Counted from the first letter of the stretch, positions 17,120 to 26,217 are shown. The stretch is 64,000 bases of DNA from Pseudomonadota bacterium (GCA_023423065.1 JAFAGC010000029.1:62001-126000), one strand, 5' to 3'. Notes: a model not told the origin generated them from the sequence alone. Made by a program: numbers and translations.

Positions 17120-17144
17120 GGGGACAGACTTGAAGTCTGTCCCC
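17120..17144. repeat. 25-bp perfect palindrome between DUF484 gene and xerC (copy 1)
   Basis: Arms GGGGACAGACTT and AAGTCTGTCCCC flank a single G. It starts three bases after the DUF484 stop and ends 14 bases before xerC. An identical copy is at 50839-50863. No ribosome site is apparent between it and xerC. Confidence 0.9.
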
Positions 17145-17158
17145 CTTCCCGGTCTCGA

Positions 17159-18055
17159 ATGATCGATCGTTCGCTGATCGACGCCTACCTTGCCCACCTT
17201 TCGAAGGAACGGCGTCTCTCCGCGCACACCTCTTCCAACTACGCGCGCGACCTGCGCGCGCTCGCGGAGTTCGCGGAACGCGGCCAGATCGCCGGCTGGA
17301 AGTCCCTCGACAGCCAGCACGTGCGCCTGTTCGCGGCACGCGCGCACGCATCGGGTCTCGATCCCCGCAGCGTGCAGCGCCGGCTGTCGGCCGTGCGCGG
17401 TTTCTTCAACTATCTCGTGCGGGAACGCGTGATCGCGGCGAATCCCGCGCTCGACGTGCGCGCGCCGAAGGCCGCGAAACGCCTGCCGGACACGCTCGAC
17501 GTCGACCAGATCAACAACCTGCTCGATATCCCGCCTGAAGACGCGCTCGCCGTGCGCGACCGCGCGATCATGGAGCTGTTCTATTCCTCGGGGCTGCGAC
17601 TCGACGAGCTCGTCGGCCTCGACCTCACGAGCATCGACCTTGCCGACCGCACCGTGCGCGTGCTCGGCAAGGGCTCGAAGACGCGCATCGTCCCGGTCGG
17701 GCGCAAGGCCATCGAGGCCATCCGCGCCTGGCTGCGCGAGCGCGTGGCGTTCGCCGGGATCGACGAGCCCGCGCTGTTCACGGGCAAGAACGGATCGCGC
17801 CTGAAACATCGCGCGGTGCAGCTGCGCATCGCCCACTGGGCGCGCCGGAAGGGGCTGCCGACGCATGTCTACCCCCACCTCTTCCGGCACTCCTTCGCCA
17901 CGCATCTGCTTGAATCGAGTAAGGATTTGCGCGGTGTTCAGGAGCTCCTGGGCCACGCCGACATCTCCACCACCCAGGTCTACACTCACCTTGATTTCGC
18001 CCACCTGGCCCGCACGTACGACGCCTCCCACCCTCGGGCGAAACGCAAGACCTAG
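17159..18055 (+). CDS. xerC: Site-specific tyrosine recombinase XerC
   Basis: Resolves chromosome dimers at dif together with XerD. The 298-residue protein has an N-terminal SAM-like core-binding domain and a C-terminal catalytic domain. The latter contains the first catalytic Arg in SSGLRLDELVGL, the HxxR box HLFRHSFATHLL, and nucleophile Tyr275 in TTQVYTHLDF. Context with dapF and DUF484 shows this is the housekeeping recombinase rather than a phage integrase. Confidence 0.95.
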   Translation: MIDRSLIDAYLAHLSKERRLSAHTSSNYARDLRALAEFAERGQIAGWKSLDSQHVRLFAARAHASGLDPRSVQRRLSAVRGFFNYLVRERVIAANPALDVRAPKAAKRLPDTLDVDQINNLLDIPPEDALAVRDRAIMELFYSSGLRLDELVGLDLTSIDLADRTVRVLGKGSKTRIVPVGRKAIEAIRAWLRERVAFAGIDEPALFTGKNGSRLKHRAVQLRIAHWARRKGLPTHVYPHLFRHSFATHLLESSKDLRGVQELLGHADISTTQVYTHLDFAHLARTYDASHPRAKRKT

Positions 18056-18077
18056 GTCTTGAAGGTTCAGGATTCAC

Positions 18078-18623
18078 ATGTCGGAGACTTTCAATCCGCA
18101 CGGCACGACCATCGTCGCCGTGCGTCGCAACGGCGCCATCGCGATCGGTGGCGACGGGCAGGTCACTCTCGGTAACACGGTGATGAAGGGCAACGCACGC
18201 AAGGTGCGGCCCCTCGGCAATGGCAAGGTACTCGGTGGATTCGCGGGCGGCACGGCCGACGCGTTCACGCTGTTCGAACGCTTCGAAGGCAAGCTCGAGA
18301 AATTCGGCAACCTGACTCGCGCGGCGATCGATCTCGCCAAGGACTGGCGCGGCGACCGCTATCTGCGCCGCCTCGAAGCACTGCTTCTCGTCGGTGACAC
18401 GCAGAAGATTTTCGTGATCTCCGGCAATGGCGACGTGATCGAGCCCGAGCATGACCTCGTGGCCATCGGATCGGGCGGGCCGTTCGCGCAGAGCGCGGCG
18501 CGCGCCCTTGCCGAGAACACGGACCTGGGCGCGCGCGAGATCGTCGAGAAATCGCTGAACATCGCCGCCGACATCTGCATCTACACCAATCGGAACCTCG
18601 TCATCGAGGAACTGAAGGGCTGA
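18078..18623 (+). CDS. hslV: ATP-dependent protease peptidase subunit HslV
   Basis: Threonine protease subunit of the HslUV (ClpQY) complex. The 181-residue precursor starts MSETFNPHG, and processing would expose Thr10 of TTIVAVRRNG as the N-terminal nucleophile. GGDGQVT and KVRPLGNGKVLGGFAGGTADA are conserved proteasome-beta-type motifs. hslU begins four bases after the stop. Confidence 0.96.
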   Translation: MSETFNPHGTTIVAVRRNGAIAIGGDGQVTLGNTVMKGNARKVRPLGNGKVLGGFAGGTADAFTLFERFEGKLEKFGNLTRAAIDLAKDWRGDRYLRRLEALLLVGDTQKIFVISGNGDVIEPEHDLVAIGSGGPFAQSAARALAENTDLGAREIVEKSLNIAADICIYTNRNLVIEELKG

Positions 18624-18627
18624 CCGA

Positions 18628-19956
18628 ATGACACCGAAGCAAATCGTTTCCGAACTCGACAAGCACATCGTAGGCCAGGCCAATGCCAAGCGCGCCGTGG
18701 CCATCGCGCTGCGTAACCGCTGGCGCCGCATGCAGATCGAAGATCCGCTGCGCCAGGAAATCACGCCGAAGAACATCCTCATGATCGGGCCGACGGGCTG
18801 CGGCAAGACGGAGATCGCGCGCCGGCTCGCGAAACTCGCGAACGCGCCGTTCGTGAAGGTCGAGGCCACCAAGTTCACCGAGGTCGGTTACGTCGGCCGC
18901 GACGTCGATTCGATCGTGAAGGATCTCGCCGAGGTCGCCGTGAAGATGGCGCGCGACGAGGAGATCGCGAAGGTGCGCGAGCGCGCCAAGGATGCCGCCG
19001 AGGAGCGCATCCTCGATGCGCTGCTGCCCGCGCCCAAGATGATGGGATTCTCCACCGATCCCGAACCGTCGGCGCGCGACAACGAGACCCGGCAGAAATT
19101 CCGCAAGATGCTGCGCGAAGGGCAACTCGGTGAACGCGAGATCGAAATCGACCTGCGCGCGATCCCGCCGGGCGTGCAGATCATGGCGCCGCCGGGCATG
19201 GAGGAGATGCAGGAGCAGCTTTCGAGCATGTTCGCGAACCTGAGCGGCCAGCGGACGAAGCCGCGCAAGCTCAAGGTGAAGGAAGCGCAGAAGCTGCTCG
19301 AGGAAGAGGAAGCGGGCAAGCTCGTCAACGAGGAAGACCTGCGCGCGCGCGCGCTCAAGAACGCCGAGCAGAACGGCATCGTGTTCATCGACGAGATCGA
19401 CAAGGTCGCGCGCCGGCAGGACAGCTACGGCGCCGACGTGTCACGCGAAGGCGTGCAGCGCGACCTCTTGCCGCTGGTGGAAGGTTCGACCGTGTCGACG
19501 AAGTACGGGCAGATCAAGTCGGATCACATCCTGTTCATCGCGTCGGGTGCGTTCCACATGTCGAAGCCGTCCGACCTGATCCCGGAGTTGCAGGGCCGTT
19601 TCCCGATCCGCGTGGAACTCGAGTCGCTCAAGGTCGACGACTTCGTGCGCATCCTCACCGAGCCGGATGCCTCGCTGACCACGCAGTACCAGGCGCTCAT
19701 GAACACCGAGAAGGTGGACGTGAAGTTCGCCGAGAGCGGCGTGCGGCGCATCGCGGAGATCGCGTCCAGCGTGAACGAAAAGACCGAGAACATCGGCGCG
19801 CGCCGCCTGCACACCGTCATGGAGCGCCTGCTCGAGAGCGTGTCGTTCGATGCCGCGGAAAAAGCCGGCACGGCGATCGAGATCGACGCCGCGTACGTCG
19901 ATCAGCATCTCGGCAACCTCGCGAAGGACGAGGATCTCTCCCGCTACATCCTGTGA
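18628..19956 (+). CDS. hslU: ATP-dependent protease ATPase subunit HslU
   Basis: AAA+ unfoldase that feeds HslV. The 442-residue protein has Walker A GPTGCGKT at residues 54-61, an inserted I domain (about residues 110-240), Walker B GIVFIDEIDKVA, and the C-terminal tail LSRYIL that docks into HslV. hslV is immediately upstream. A large inverted repeat begins one base after the stop. Confidence 0.96.
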   Translation: MTPKQIVSELDKHIVGQANAKRAVAIALRNRWRRMQIEDPLRQEITPKNILMIGPTGCGKTEIARRLAKLANAPFVKVEATKFTEVGYVGRDVDSIVKDLAEVAVKMARDEEIAKVRERAKDAAEERILDALLPAPKMMGFSTDPEPSARDNETRQKFRKMLREGQLGEREIEIDLRAIPPGVQIMAPPGMEEMQEQLSSMFANLSGQRTKPRKLKVKEAQKLLEEEEAGKLVNEEDLRARALKNAEQNGIVFIDEIDKVARRQDSYGADVSREGVQRDLLPLVEGSTVSTKYGQIKSDHILFIASGAFHMSKPSDLIPELQGRFPIRVELESLKVDDFVRILTEPDASLTTQYQALMNTEKVDVKFAESGVRRIAEIASSVNEKTENIGARRLHTVMERLLESVSFDAAEKAGTAIEIDAAYVDQHLGNLAKDEDLSRYIL

Positions 19957-19957
19957 C

Positions 19958-20067
19958 GGGGTGGGGATTAGGTGCCGGTGTAAAAAGTGGGGATTGAGAT
20001 AACGGCACTATCGAGCAACCGTTAAACTCAATCCCCACTTTTTACACCGGCACCTAGTCCCCACCCC
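19958..20067. repeat. 110-bp inverted repeat with 41-base arms
   Basis: The left arm (19958-19998) and right arm (20027-20067) are reverse complements with one mismatch (ATT versus ACT at the eleventh to thirteenth bases). The 28-base centre has a further AACGG/CCGTT pair. It spans the whole gap between hslU and the next gene, whose ATG is only two bases past the right arm. Confidence 0.93.
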
Positions 20068-20069
20068 CC

Positions 20070-20255
20070 ATGCGTATTGCGAAACCGCTGCTCTTCACCA
20101 TCACACCGATCGGCGTCGCGTGGGGGCTCGTCGAAGCGTGGCGGTTCCGGCCGATTCTTGCGGTGCTCATGGCCCTGCTGTTGAGCGTCATCAGCCTGTT
20201 CATCTGGATGACGGTGCGGAAGATCCGCGAGGAGCGCGAGCGCGACTCGTCATGA
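20070..20255 (+). CDS. Small two-helix membrane protein, function unknown
   Basis: 61 residues with two hydrophobic segments (about residues 7-23 and 27-46) and a charged Arg/Glu-rich tail. I do not recognise a family. Its stop overlaps the ATG of the methyltransferase gene, which supports real translation. The ATG abuts a 110-base inverted repeat with no visible ribosome site, so the true start could lie elsewhere or initiation could depend on the hairpin. Confidence 0.6.
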   Translation: MRIAKPLLFTITPIGVAWGLVEAWRFRPILAVLMALLLSVISLFIWMTVRKIREERERDSS

Positions 20256-20857
20256 CCAACGAGCTGCTCACCTCTCCCGCCGCCGAACGCAACAAGGATC
20301 CGATCCTCACCGTCCTGGAAACCGTCCTGCCCGCCAGGGGCAGCGTGCTCGAAATCGCGTCGGGCACGGGACAACACATCTGCTTCTTCGCCGCGGCATT
20401 TCCCGACATTCGGTGGCAGCCCACCGAGCCCGATGCGCCTCATCGCGAAGCCATCGCGACGCGTATTCGCGAATCGGGCCTGACCAACGTGGCCGATCCC
20501 GTCGCGCTCGACGTCGAGGAACCGCGCTGGCCGGTGGACGACCGTTACGATGCGATCCTCTGCATCAACATGGTCCACATCTCGCCGTGGTCCGCGACGC
20601 ATGCGTTGCTGCGAGGCGCCGCGCGCCACCTGCCGACGCTCGGCAAGCTGATCCTCTATGGCCCCTACCTCGAGAGCGGCCGCGCGGCGCAGTCGAACCT
20701 GGATTTCGATGCCTCGCTCCGGCGGCGCAATCCCGGGTGGGGTCTGCGCGAACTCGAGGAAGTGACGCGTGTTGCAGCCACTCACGGCCTGCAGCGCCAG
20801 CAGATCGTGCGCATGCCCGCCAACAACCTGACGCTGATCTTCTCGCGCACTATCTAA
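20252..20857 (+). CDS. DUF938 SAM-dependent methyltransferase-like protein
   Basis: 201-residue class I methyltransferase fold. Motif I reads VLEIASGTGQHICFFAAAFP, the acidic end of strand 2 is WQPTEPD, and the later core contains DAILCINMVHISPWSAT and GKLILYGPYLESG. These are the DUF938 signatures. Substrate unknown. The ATG overlaps the stop of the small membrane protein gene. Its stop lies directly against the stop of the convergent hydrolase. Confidence 0.85.
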   Translation: MTNELLTSPAAERNKDPILTVLETVLPARGSVLEIASGTGQHICFFAAAFPDIRWQPTEPDAPHREAIATRIRESGLTNVADPVALDVEEPRWPVDDRYDAILCINMVHISPWSATHALLRGAARHLPTLGKLILYGPYLESGRAAQSNLDFDASLRRRNPGWGLRELEEVTRVAATHGLQRQQIVRMPANNLTLIFSRTI

Positions 20858-21616
20858 CTAGTTGCGGATCCGCACCTTCGCGTTCAGCGACCAGTCGTTG
20901 TGTCCACCCCCGATGAGGTGAAACTTCGCTTGTGGAATGGCGCCCGCCAGCGCCCGGGCATGCCGCATGGGAATGACCTCGTCCTGCTCGGCGCCGTAGA
21001 TGTCGAGCGGCCCGGCGTAGCCTTCCAGCGCCTCGACGTTGTCCCAGGTCCCCGTGAGCAGCACGCCGACCGGGAGGCTCATGTGACCGCGCGCCACGGA
21101 CTTGATGTCGTCGAACGGCACGATGAGCACGATGCGATCCGGCGGCTTCGACTCTCGCGACAGCATCGCGGCAGGTCCACTGCCGATCGACTCCGCCGCC
21201 ACGCACACCGCCACATCGGGATGCTTCTTCCGCAGGACGGCATACGCCTCGCGCGCGGCGGCGTCGATCGACCTTCGTGAAGGACTGCCGTCGCGTTGCC
21301 CATACCCCGGGTATTCCATGATGTAGACCGAATCGCGTTCCGAGAACGAGGGCAGCGCGTAAACGCGATCGGCCGCCTGGCCGCCGTTGCCGTGCAACAG
21401 CAGCCACACGTTTTCGGGATCCCGCACTTCGCGTACGTATCCCAGGAACGTGCCATCGTCATCGGTCCAGCGCGCGAGCCCGGTGTCGGACTCGTGGTGC
21501 GTCGGATGAAACAGCACCTTGCGCTGCAGGGCACTGCAGGCCGTCACGAGCAATGCAGCCACCAGCGCCGAAATGGTCGCGATGCGCACGGCCGTTACGA
21601 CGTGCTTTTTAGCCAT
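20858..21616 (-). CDS. Lipoprotein alpha/beta hydrolase
   Basis: 252 residues with an N-terminal membrane segment ending in lipobox LLVTAC, so probably a lipid-anchored protein. The serine hydrolase fold has LLLHGNGG, nucleophile in AAESIGSGPAAM, acid in DIYGAEQDEVIP and histidine in GGGHNDW. The substrate is unknown; many relatives act as esterases or thioesterases. Its start overlaps the 3' end of the upstream S9 peptidase gene by 22 bases, so the two are probably co-transcribed. Confidence 0.83.
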   Translation of the reverse strand: MAKKHVVTAVRIATISALVAALLVTACSALQRKVLFHPTHHESDTGLARWTDDDGTFLGYVREVRDPENVWLLLHGNGGQAADRVYALPSFSERDSVYIMEYPGYGQRDGSPSRRSIDAAAREAYAVLRKKHPDVAVCVAAESIGSGPAAMLSRESKPPDRIVLIVPFDDIKSVARGHMSLPVGVLLTGTWDNVEALEGYAGPLDIYGAEQDEVIPMRHARALAGAIPQAKFHLIGGGHNDWSLNAKVRIRN

Positions 21617-23727
21617 CGTTCCAGCCAGGCGGCGATCTCCGCGTAGAACACGCGGCTGTCCTCCGCTTTCTGGATCCAGTGGTTGGCATCCGGGAACACG
21701 ACGAGCCGGCTCGGCACCTGCATGCGTTGCAGCGCGCTCCAGTATTCGAGCGCATTGTTGAGCGGCACGCGGAAGTCGTGTTCACCGACGGTCACGAGCA
21801 CCGGCGTGCGGAAATTGGCCGCGAATCTCACCGGGTTCTGCTCGCTCCACACCGGCGCCCGTTCCCACGGCGGGCCGCCCAGGTTCACCTCGCGCTGGAA
21901 GATCGTGTCGCTGGTTCCCCACTGCGACTCGAGGTTGACGAGCCCGGCATGGCTCACGAGACACTTGTAACGCGTCGTGGTGCCCTGCAGCCAGTTGGCC
22001 AGGTGCCCGCCGTAACTCGCGCCGCCCGCGCATTGCCGTTTGCCGTCGATGAACTCGTATCGCGCGATCGCCGCGTCGGCCGCTTCGTTGATCTCGTCCG
22101 CGGGGCCCTTGAACGGGTCGCCCTGGATCGAGCGGGCGAACTCCTCGCCGAACCCCGTCGACCCCGAGTAGTTAGTCAGCAGCAGCACGTAACCCGGAGC
22201 CGAGAGCAGGTGGTAGTTCCAGCGGATGAAGAACTGGTCGCGCCACATGCCGTGTGGACCGCCGTGGATCAACACGAACAGGGGATACTTCTTGCTGGCG
22301 TCGAAACCCGGCGGCCGAACCAGCAGGCTGTGGATGGTCTTGCCGCGGCTGGAGCGGAACTGGAAATGCTCGACGGGCGGCAGGTCGAGCGCGGCGGCGC
22401 GGCGCTGGTTGAACCGGCTCAGCACGATCGCCTTGCCGGCCCGCGGCGTCACGATCGCGATCTCGGACGGGTTGCTCGCGCTCTCCCAGTTCACGAACAG
22501 CATCGTGTTCTCGGTCGCCGCCGGAATCGCGATGTTCGAGTAGGAGCCGTGCCCGACGCCGAACAGCGTCTCCACCTTGCCGCCGATCACCCGGACCGCG
22601 AAAAGCTTCGAGTTCCCGGCATCCTCGGCGATGAAGTAGACCCGCCTCGAATCCGGCGAAATCGCGAACGCATCCACCGAGCGATCGAGGTCGTACGGAA
22701 TGAGCGTGGGCGCCACGCCGTCGGGCCAGTTCATCGCGGCGAGGCGCGCGGCGTTGTAGACGAACTTGCCGTCCTGCTGCTCGACCACGGCGACGAGCTT
22801 GTTCCCGTCCGGCGTGAAACGCGGCATTGCCCAGCGATCCTTCCCCGTGGTGATCTGGCGCGGTTCGCCACCAGCGAGATTCACGACGAAGAGCTGCGAA
22901 TCCGGAAAGGCGAATGCGGCTTCGTGGCGATTCGTCGACGCGGCGAACACCAGCGACGCATTGTCGGGCGTGAACTCGATTTCGATTTCTTCGCCTGTAT
23001 CCGTGAGCCTGCCGGCGAAGCCGGGACTCTGGGCGAGCTGGGTGCCCGCGAGCACGTCGCGCGGCTCGCCGCTCGCCTGGCCGTTCTCGTCGAGCGGCAG
23101 GACGAAGATGCGCACACGGCGTTCGTCGAGCCACCGATCCCAGTTGCGGATCGGAAAGCCCTCGTAGATGCGCACGTTGGCCTTGCCGTAACGCGCCCCG
23201 GTGTCCTCCGGTTCGAGCGCGTCCTCGTCGCGCGAACCCGGATACGTGACGGACACGAAGGCGAGTTGCCGTCCATCGCGCGAGAACACGGGCCCTCGCG
23301 CGCCGCCCGGCAGATTCGTGAGACGTTCCGCCTCGCCCCCGCGCGCGAAATCGAGCGTATAGATCTGGGGAACATCGTCCGCTTCGCGATGCGCGCTGAA
23401 TGCGATCCGGCTGCTGTCGGGACTCCAGACGACGCCGGTCTCCGGACGGCGTGTCGAGGTGATGCGCCGGGTCGGCTCCTTCGCGGTCGCATCGATGAGC
23501 CACAAATCGTAGTTCGTCGCGTTGTCGTCATACGACGGCTCGGTGACCGAGACCACGACCCAGCGGCCATCGGGACTCACCTGCGGCGCACCGACGCGCT
23601 TCATGAGCCAGATGTCCTCGTGGACCGGTATGCGCCGCGGCGCGGCCGCGCAGGTCGACGACAGGGACACCGCCCAGGCGACACACAGGCAAAGTGCAAA
23701 CGTACCGTGGAAGAACGGGCGTTTCAT
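21595..23727 (-). CDS. S9 family prolyl oligopeptidase / acylaminoacyl peptidase
   Basis: 710-residue exported serine peptidase. A signal peptide (to about residue 28, ending TCAAA) precedes a seven-bladed WD40-like propeller with TolB-like repeats such as VSPDGRWVVVSVTEP and WSPDSSRIAFSAH. The catalytic alpha/beta-hydrolase domain is at about residues 460-710, with Ser in GGASYGGHLANW, Asp in GEHDFRVP and His in DANHWI. It probably trims short peptides in the periplasm. Confidence 0.91.
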   Translation of the reverse strand: MKRPFFHGTFALCLCVAWAVSLSSTCAAAPRRIPVHEDIWLMKRVGAPQVSPDGRWVVVSVTEPSYDDNATNYDLWLIDATAKEPTRRITSTRRPETGVVWSPDSSRIAFSAHREADDVPQIYTLDFARGGEAERLTNLPGGARGPVFSRDGRQLAFVSVTYPGSRDEDALEPEDTGARYGKANVRIYEGFPIRNWDRWLDERRVRIFVLPLDENGQASGEPRDVLAGTQLAQSPGFAGRLTDTGEEIEIEFTPDNASLVFAASTNRHEAAFAFPDSQLFVVNLAGGEPRQITTGKDRWAMPRFTPDGNKLVAVVEQQDGKFVYNAARLAAMNWPDGVAPTLIPYDLDRSVDAFAISPDSRRVYFIAEDAGNSKLFAVRVIGGKVETLFGVGHGSYSNIAIPAATENTMLFVNWESASNPSEIAIVTPRAGKAIVLSRFNQRRAAALDLPPVEHFQFRSSRGKTIHSLLVRPPGFDASKKYPLFVLIHGGPHGMWRDQFFIRWNYHLLSAPGYVLLLTNYSGSTGFGEEFARSIQGDPFKGPADEINEAADAAIARYEFIDGKRQCAGGASYGGHLANWLQGTTTRYKCLVSHAGLVNLESQWGTSDTIFQREVNLGGPPWERAPVWSEQNPVRFAANFRTPVLVTVGEHDFRVPLNNALEYWSALQRMQVPSRLVVFPDANHWIQKAEDSRVFYAEIAAWLERWLKSTS

Positions 23728-23878
23728 GAGGACAAACTTAACGCAACTTCTCGTGCGATTCCGCCCGTTCTTGTCCTATTGCGCTTGCCGGATCGGGGGC
23801 CCGCCACGAAAATGCGCGCCCTTGCCTATCTATAGTTCCCAATCAGGGACGGATGTTGACCCGTTGCCGAACGAGCCC

Positions 23879-24259
23879 GTGAATTCGACGCAGGATCCCT
23901 CCGGATCTCCGCCACCACCGTCCGGCCGCCTGCGCATGGGCGCGCTCGTCGTGAGCGGCGGCCTGTCTCTGGTGGGCGCCCTCGCCACGCTGCTCGCGCT
24001 GCCCGGTCACGTGAGCGACGCACGGCTCGCGGCCACCTGGTCGCTGGTCCAGTTCGTTTCGGGCGTGTGGGCCGGGGTGCTGGGCGCGAACAACCCCTTC
24101 CTGCACGGACTCGTCGCCGGCCTGCCGGCGCTGGTCATCGGGCTCGCAATTCCGAGCCCGCTGCCGCGCCAGTTCGTCCTGATGGCGTGGTTCCTCGCGC
24201 CCTGCGCCGCGCTCGTGTCGGGCCTGCTGATGCGCGCGCGCAGCCGTCGCGCTCCCTAG
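23879..24259 (+). CDS. Hypothetical membrane protein, about 126 residues
   Basis: Four hydrophobic segments follow a proline-rich N-terminus (VNSTQDPSGSPPPPSGRLRMGAL). The frame is open further upstream into the antisense of the peptidase gene, so the start must be chosen. GTG at 23879 is preferred; ATG at 23937 is possible, and neither has a strong ribosome site. I do not recognise a family. It is convergent with, and overlaps by four bases, the pyrophosphatase gene. Confidence 0.6.
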   Translation: MNSTQDPSGSPPPPSGRLRMGALVVSGGLSLVGALATLLALPGHVSDARLAATWSLVQFVSGVWAGVLGANNPFLHGLVAGLPALVIGLAIPSPLPRQFVLMAWFLAPCAALVSGLLMRARSRRAP

Positions 24260-24888
24260 TCGGTCCGGCGCCGATCGCGCGACGAGTCGCCGAACGACTC
24301 CTGGTAATCCTCGAGCGACGCCTCGATGACTTTCTTCGCGTGTTCGAAGCCGTATTTTCCGGCGATGTGCAGCTTGTTAGGCTCGCCCGGCACGAGCTTG
24401 TAGGTGCTGAAGTAGTGCTCGAGCCGCTCGACCAGCACGGGCGCGAGCTGCGAGATGTCCTTGACGTGATCCCACACGTAATCGCCCTCGAGCACGCCGA
24501 TGATCTTGTCGTCGGCCTCGCCGCGGTCGATGAGTTGCAGTCCGCCGATCACGCGCGCGCGCAGCAGGACCTCGGATCGTTCGATGGGGCGTTCGCTGAC
24601 CACGCAGATGTCGAGCGGATCGCCGTCGCCGCGTTCGCAATTTGCCAGTTTCGCGATGCGGGCCGCGCAGTAGGTCTTCGGAATGAACCCGTACAGGGCC
24701 GGAGGATGCGACGAGGACCGCTGGGGCCGATCGACTCGCAGGTATCCCGACGCCTTGTCGATCTCGTACTTGATGACGTCGAACGGGGTGATCTCGATGT
24801 AGGCATTGACGATGCGGGGTGCGTCTTCCCCGATGTCCAGGCCATGCCAGGGATGCGGCCGCCAGCGCGAAAAGTCGTGTTTTTCCAT
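24256..24888 (-). CDS. ppa: Inorganic pyrophosphatase
   Basis: Family I soluble pyrophosphatase that hydrolyses diphosphate. The 210-residue protein contains the signature DGDPLDICV with the metal-binding aspartates, the substrate residues around YGFIPKTYC, and DKIIGVLEGDYVWD. It is slightly longer than the classical 175-residue enzyme at both ends. The fabH-like gene is divergent, 41 bases away. Confidence 0.92.
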   Translation of the reverse strand: MEKHDFSRWRPHPWHGLDIGEDAPRIVNAYIEITPFDVIKYEIDKASGYLRVDRPQRSSSHPPALYGFIPKTYCAARIAKLANCERGDGDPLDICVVSERPIERSEVLLRARVIGGLQLIDRGEADDKIIGVLEGDYVWDHVKDISQLAPVLVERLEHYFSTYKLVPGEPNKLHIAGKYGFEHAKKVIEASLEDYQESFGDSSRDRRRTD

Positions 24889-24929
24889 GGACGTGAACTC
24901 TAATTGAGTTCGCCTTATCCTCCCAGCCC

Positions 24930-26033
24930 ATGCCAGTCGTGACGTCGAGGGGAGCGGCCATCATCGGGTGGGGCAAGTGCATGCCTCCCGCGACCCTCAC
25001 CAATGCCGACATGGCGACCTTTCTCGACACCAGCGACGAGTGGATCACCACCCGGACCGGCATCCGCGAACGTCGTCTGTCGCACGTACCCCTGGGCGAG
25101 CTGATCCACGTCGCGGTGGCGCGCGCGCTCGCCTGCGCCGGCATGGATGGCAGGAAGGTCGAGCTGATCGTGGCCGGCACCACGAGCTACGACGACCAGG
25201 TACCGAACGTCGCGTCGGGCATTCAGCGGCGTATCGGCGCCGAGGGCTGCGCGGCGATGGACGTCAACACCGCCTGCACCAGTTTCCTGTATTCCCTATC
25301 TACCGCGACCGCGATGATCCGCACGGGCATCGTGCGCAACGCGGTCGTCGTCGGCGCGGAGGTCATCTCGCCGTTCATCGACTGGAGCGACCGCAACACC
25401 GCCGTGTTGTTCGGCGACGGGGCCGCGGCCGTGGTGCTCGAGGCGACGGACCGCGAGGAAGGCCTGCTCGCCGAGCGGCTCGGCTGCTACGGCGAATCGC
25501 GCGAGATCCTGCGCGTGCACGGCATGGGCGCGGCCTATGCCCACCAGAACCGCATCATCGGCAAGACGGAATGGCAGTTCGAGGGCCAGGAAATCTTCAA
25601 GAAGGCCGTGCACGGGATGTCGATGGCCTGCGCGGAAGCGCTGGGAAAAGTGGGCAAAACCTCGGACGACGTGGACCTCGTGATCCCTCACCAGGCGAAC
25701 CTGCGAATCATCGAATCGGTCGCGAAGAAGACCGGCATCCCGATGGAGCGCGTGTTCGTGAACGTGCACCGCTACGGCAACATGTCCGCGGCCACCGTGC
25801 CGGTCGCATTGTGCGAGGCGCTCGAGGAAGGCCGCGTGAAACCCGGTTCGCTGCTCCTCATGCCTTCCTTCGGCGGAGGCCTGACCTTCACGGGCCACGT
25901 GATGAGGTGGGGTGAACGCGTGACGCCGCTCGGGGCCAGCGACGTCGAATTGCCGCCTAACCACCAGTCGGCGCTCGAGCTGGTCGCCAGGTACCGCTCG
26001 ATCAAGTCCCTGCGCGTCGTCGCCGAATCCTGA
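24930..26033 (+). CDS. 3-oxoacyl-ACP synthase III family protein (FabH-like)
   Basis: 367-residue thiolase-fold condensing enzyme. The Cys-His-Asn triad is intact: Cys116 in VNTACTSFLYSLS, His in LVIPHQANLRII, and Asn in NVHRYGNMSAA. It carries an extra C-terminal extension of about 40 residues beyond GHVMRW. No other fatty-acid synthesis genes are next to it, so it could be a secondary FabH with a different acyl-CoA preference. Confidence 0.9.
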   Translation: MPVVTSRGAAIIGWGKCMPPATLTNADMATFLDTSDEWITTRTGIRERRLSHVPLGELIHVAVARALACAGMDGRKVELIVAGTTSYDDQVPNVASGIQRRIGAEGCAAMDVNTACTSFLYSLSTATAMIRTGIVRNAVVVGAEVISPFIDWSDRNTAVLFGDGAAAVVLEATDREEGLLAERLGCYGESREILRVHGMGAAYAHQNRIIGKTEWQFEGQEIFKKAVHGMSMACAEALGKVGKTSDDVDLVIPHQANLRIIESVAKKTGIPMERVFVNVHRYGNMSAATVPVALCEALEEGRVKPGSLLLMPSFGGGLTFTGHVMRWGERVTPLGASDVELPPNHQSALELVARYRSIKSLRVVAES

Positions 26034-26040
26034 AAGACGA

Positions 26041-26065
26041 AGCCCGCGTTTTTCAGGCGCGGGCT
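26041..26065. terminator. Possible bidirectional terminator hairpin
   Basis: AGCCCGCG (26041-26048) pairs with CGCGGGCT (26058-26065) around a nine-base loop, between the convergent fabH-like and bTHX genes. There is no clear T tract on either side. Confidence 0.5.
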
Positions 26066-26094
26066 CCATCAGACCTGTGCTTGGGACGTCTGGC

Positions 26095-26217
26095 TTAGGC
26101 TTTCTTCTTGGCTTTGGCGGCTCGTGCTTTCTTCTTGGCAGGATCTTTCGCGCGGGTCTTTCCAAACGAGCCCGCGTAGAGTTTGCCGCGCTTCGTGCGG
26201 CGATCACCCTTACCCAT
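26095..26217 (-). CDS. 30S ribosomal protein bTHX family, 40 residues
   Basis: Very short basic protein starting MGKGDRRTKRGKLYAGSFG, which matches the bTHX (Thx) pattern of a small peptide inserted in the head of the 30S subunit. The remaining residues are an Ala/Lys-rich tail longer than in Thermus. The ATG at 26217 has GGAAG upstream in transcript sense. Its first codons overlap the end of the upstream gene by eight bases. Confidence 0.85.
   Translation of the reverse strand: MGKGDRRTKRGKLYAGSFGKTRAKDPAKKKARAAKAKKKA

Noticed and set aside
17159..18055. xerC as a phage or island integrase
   Set aside because: The dapF-DUF484-xerC context and the standard XerC length show a housekeeping recombinase, with no attachment repeats nearby.
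21679..23835. 718-codon plus-strand frame antisense to the S9 peptidase gene
   Set aside because: The peptidase has a signal peptide, propeller and catalytic triad. The antisense product has none and is a composition artefact.
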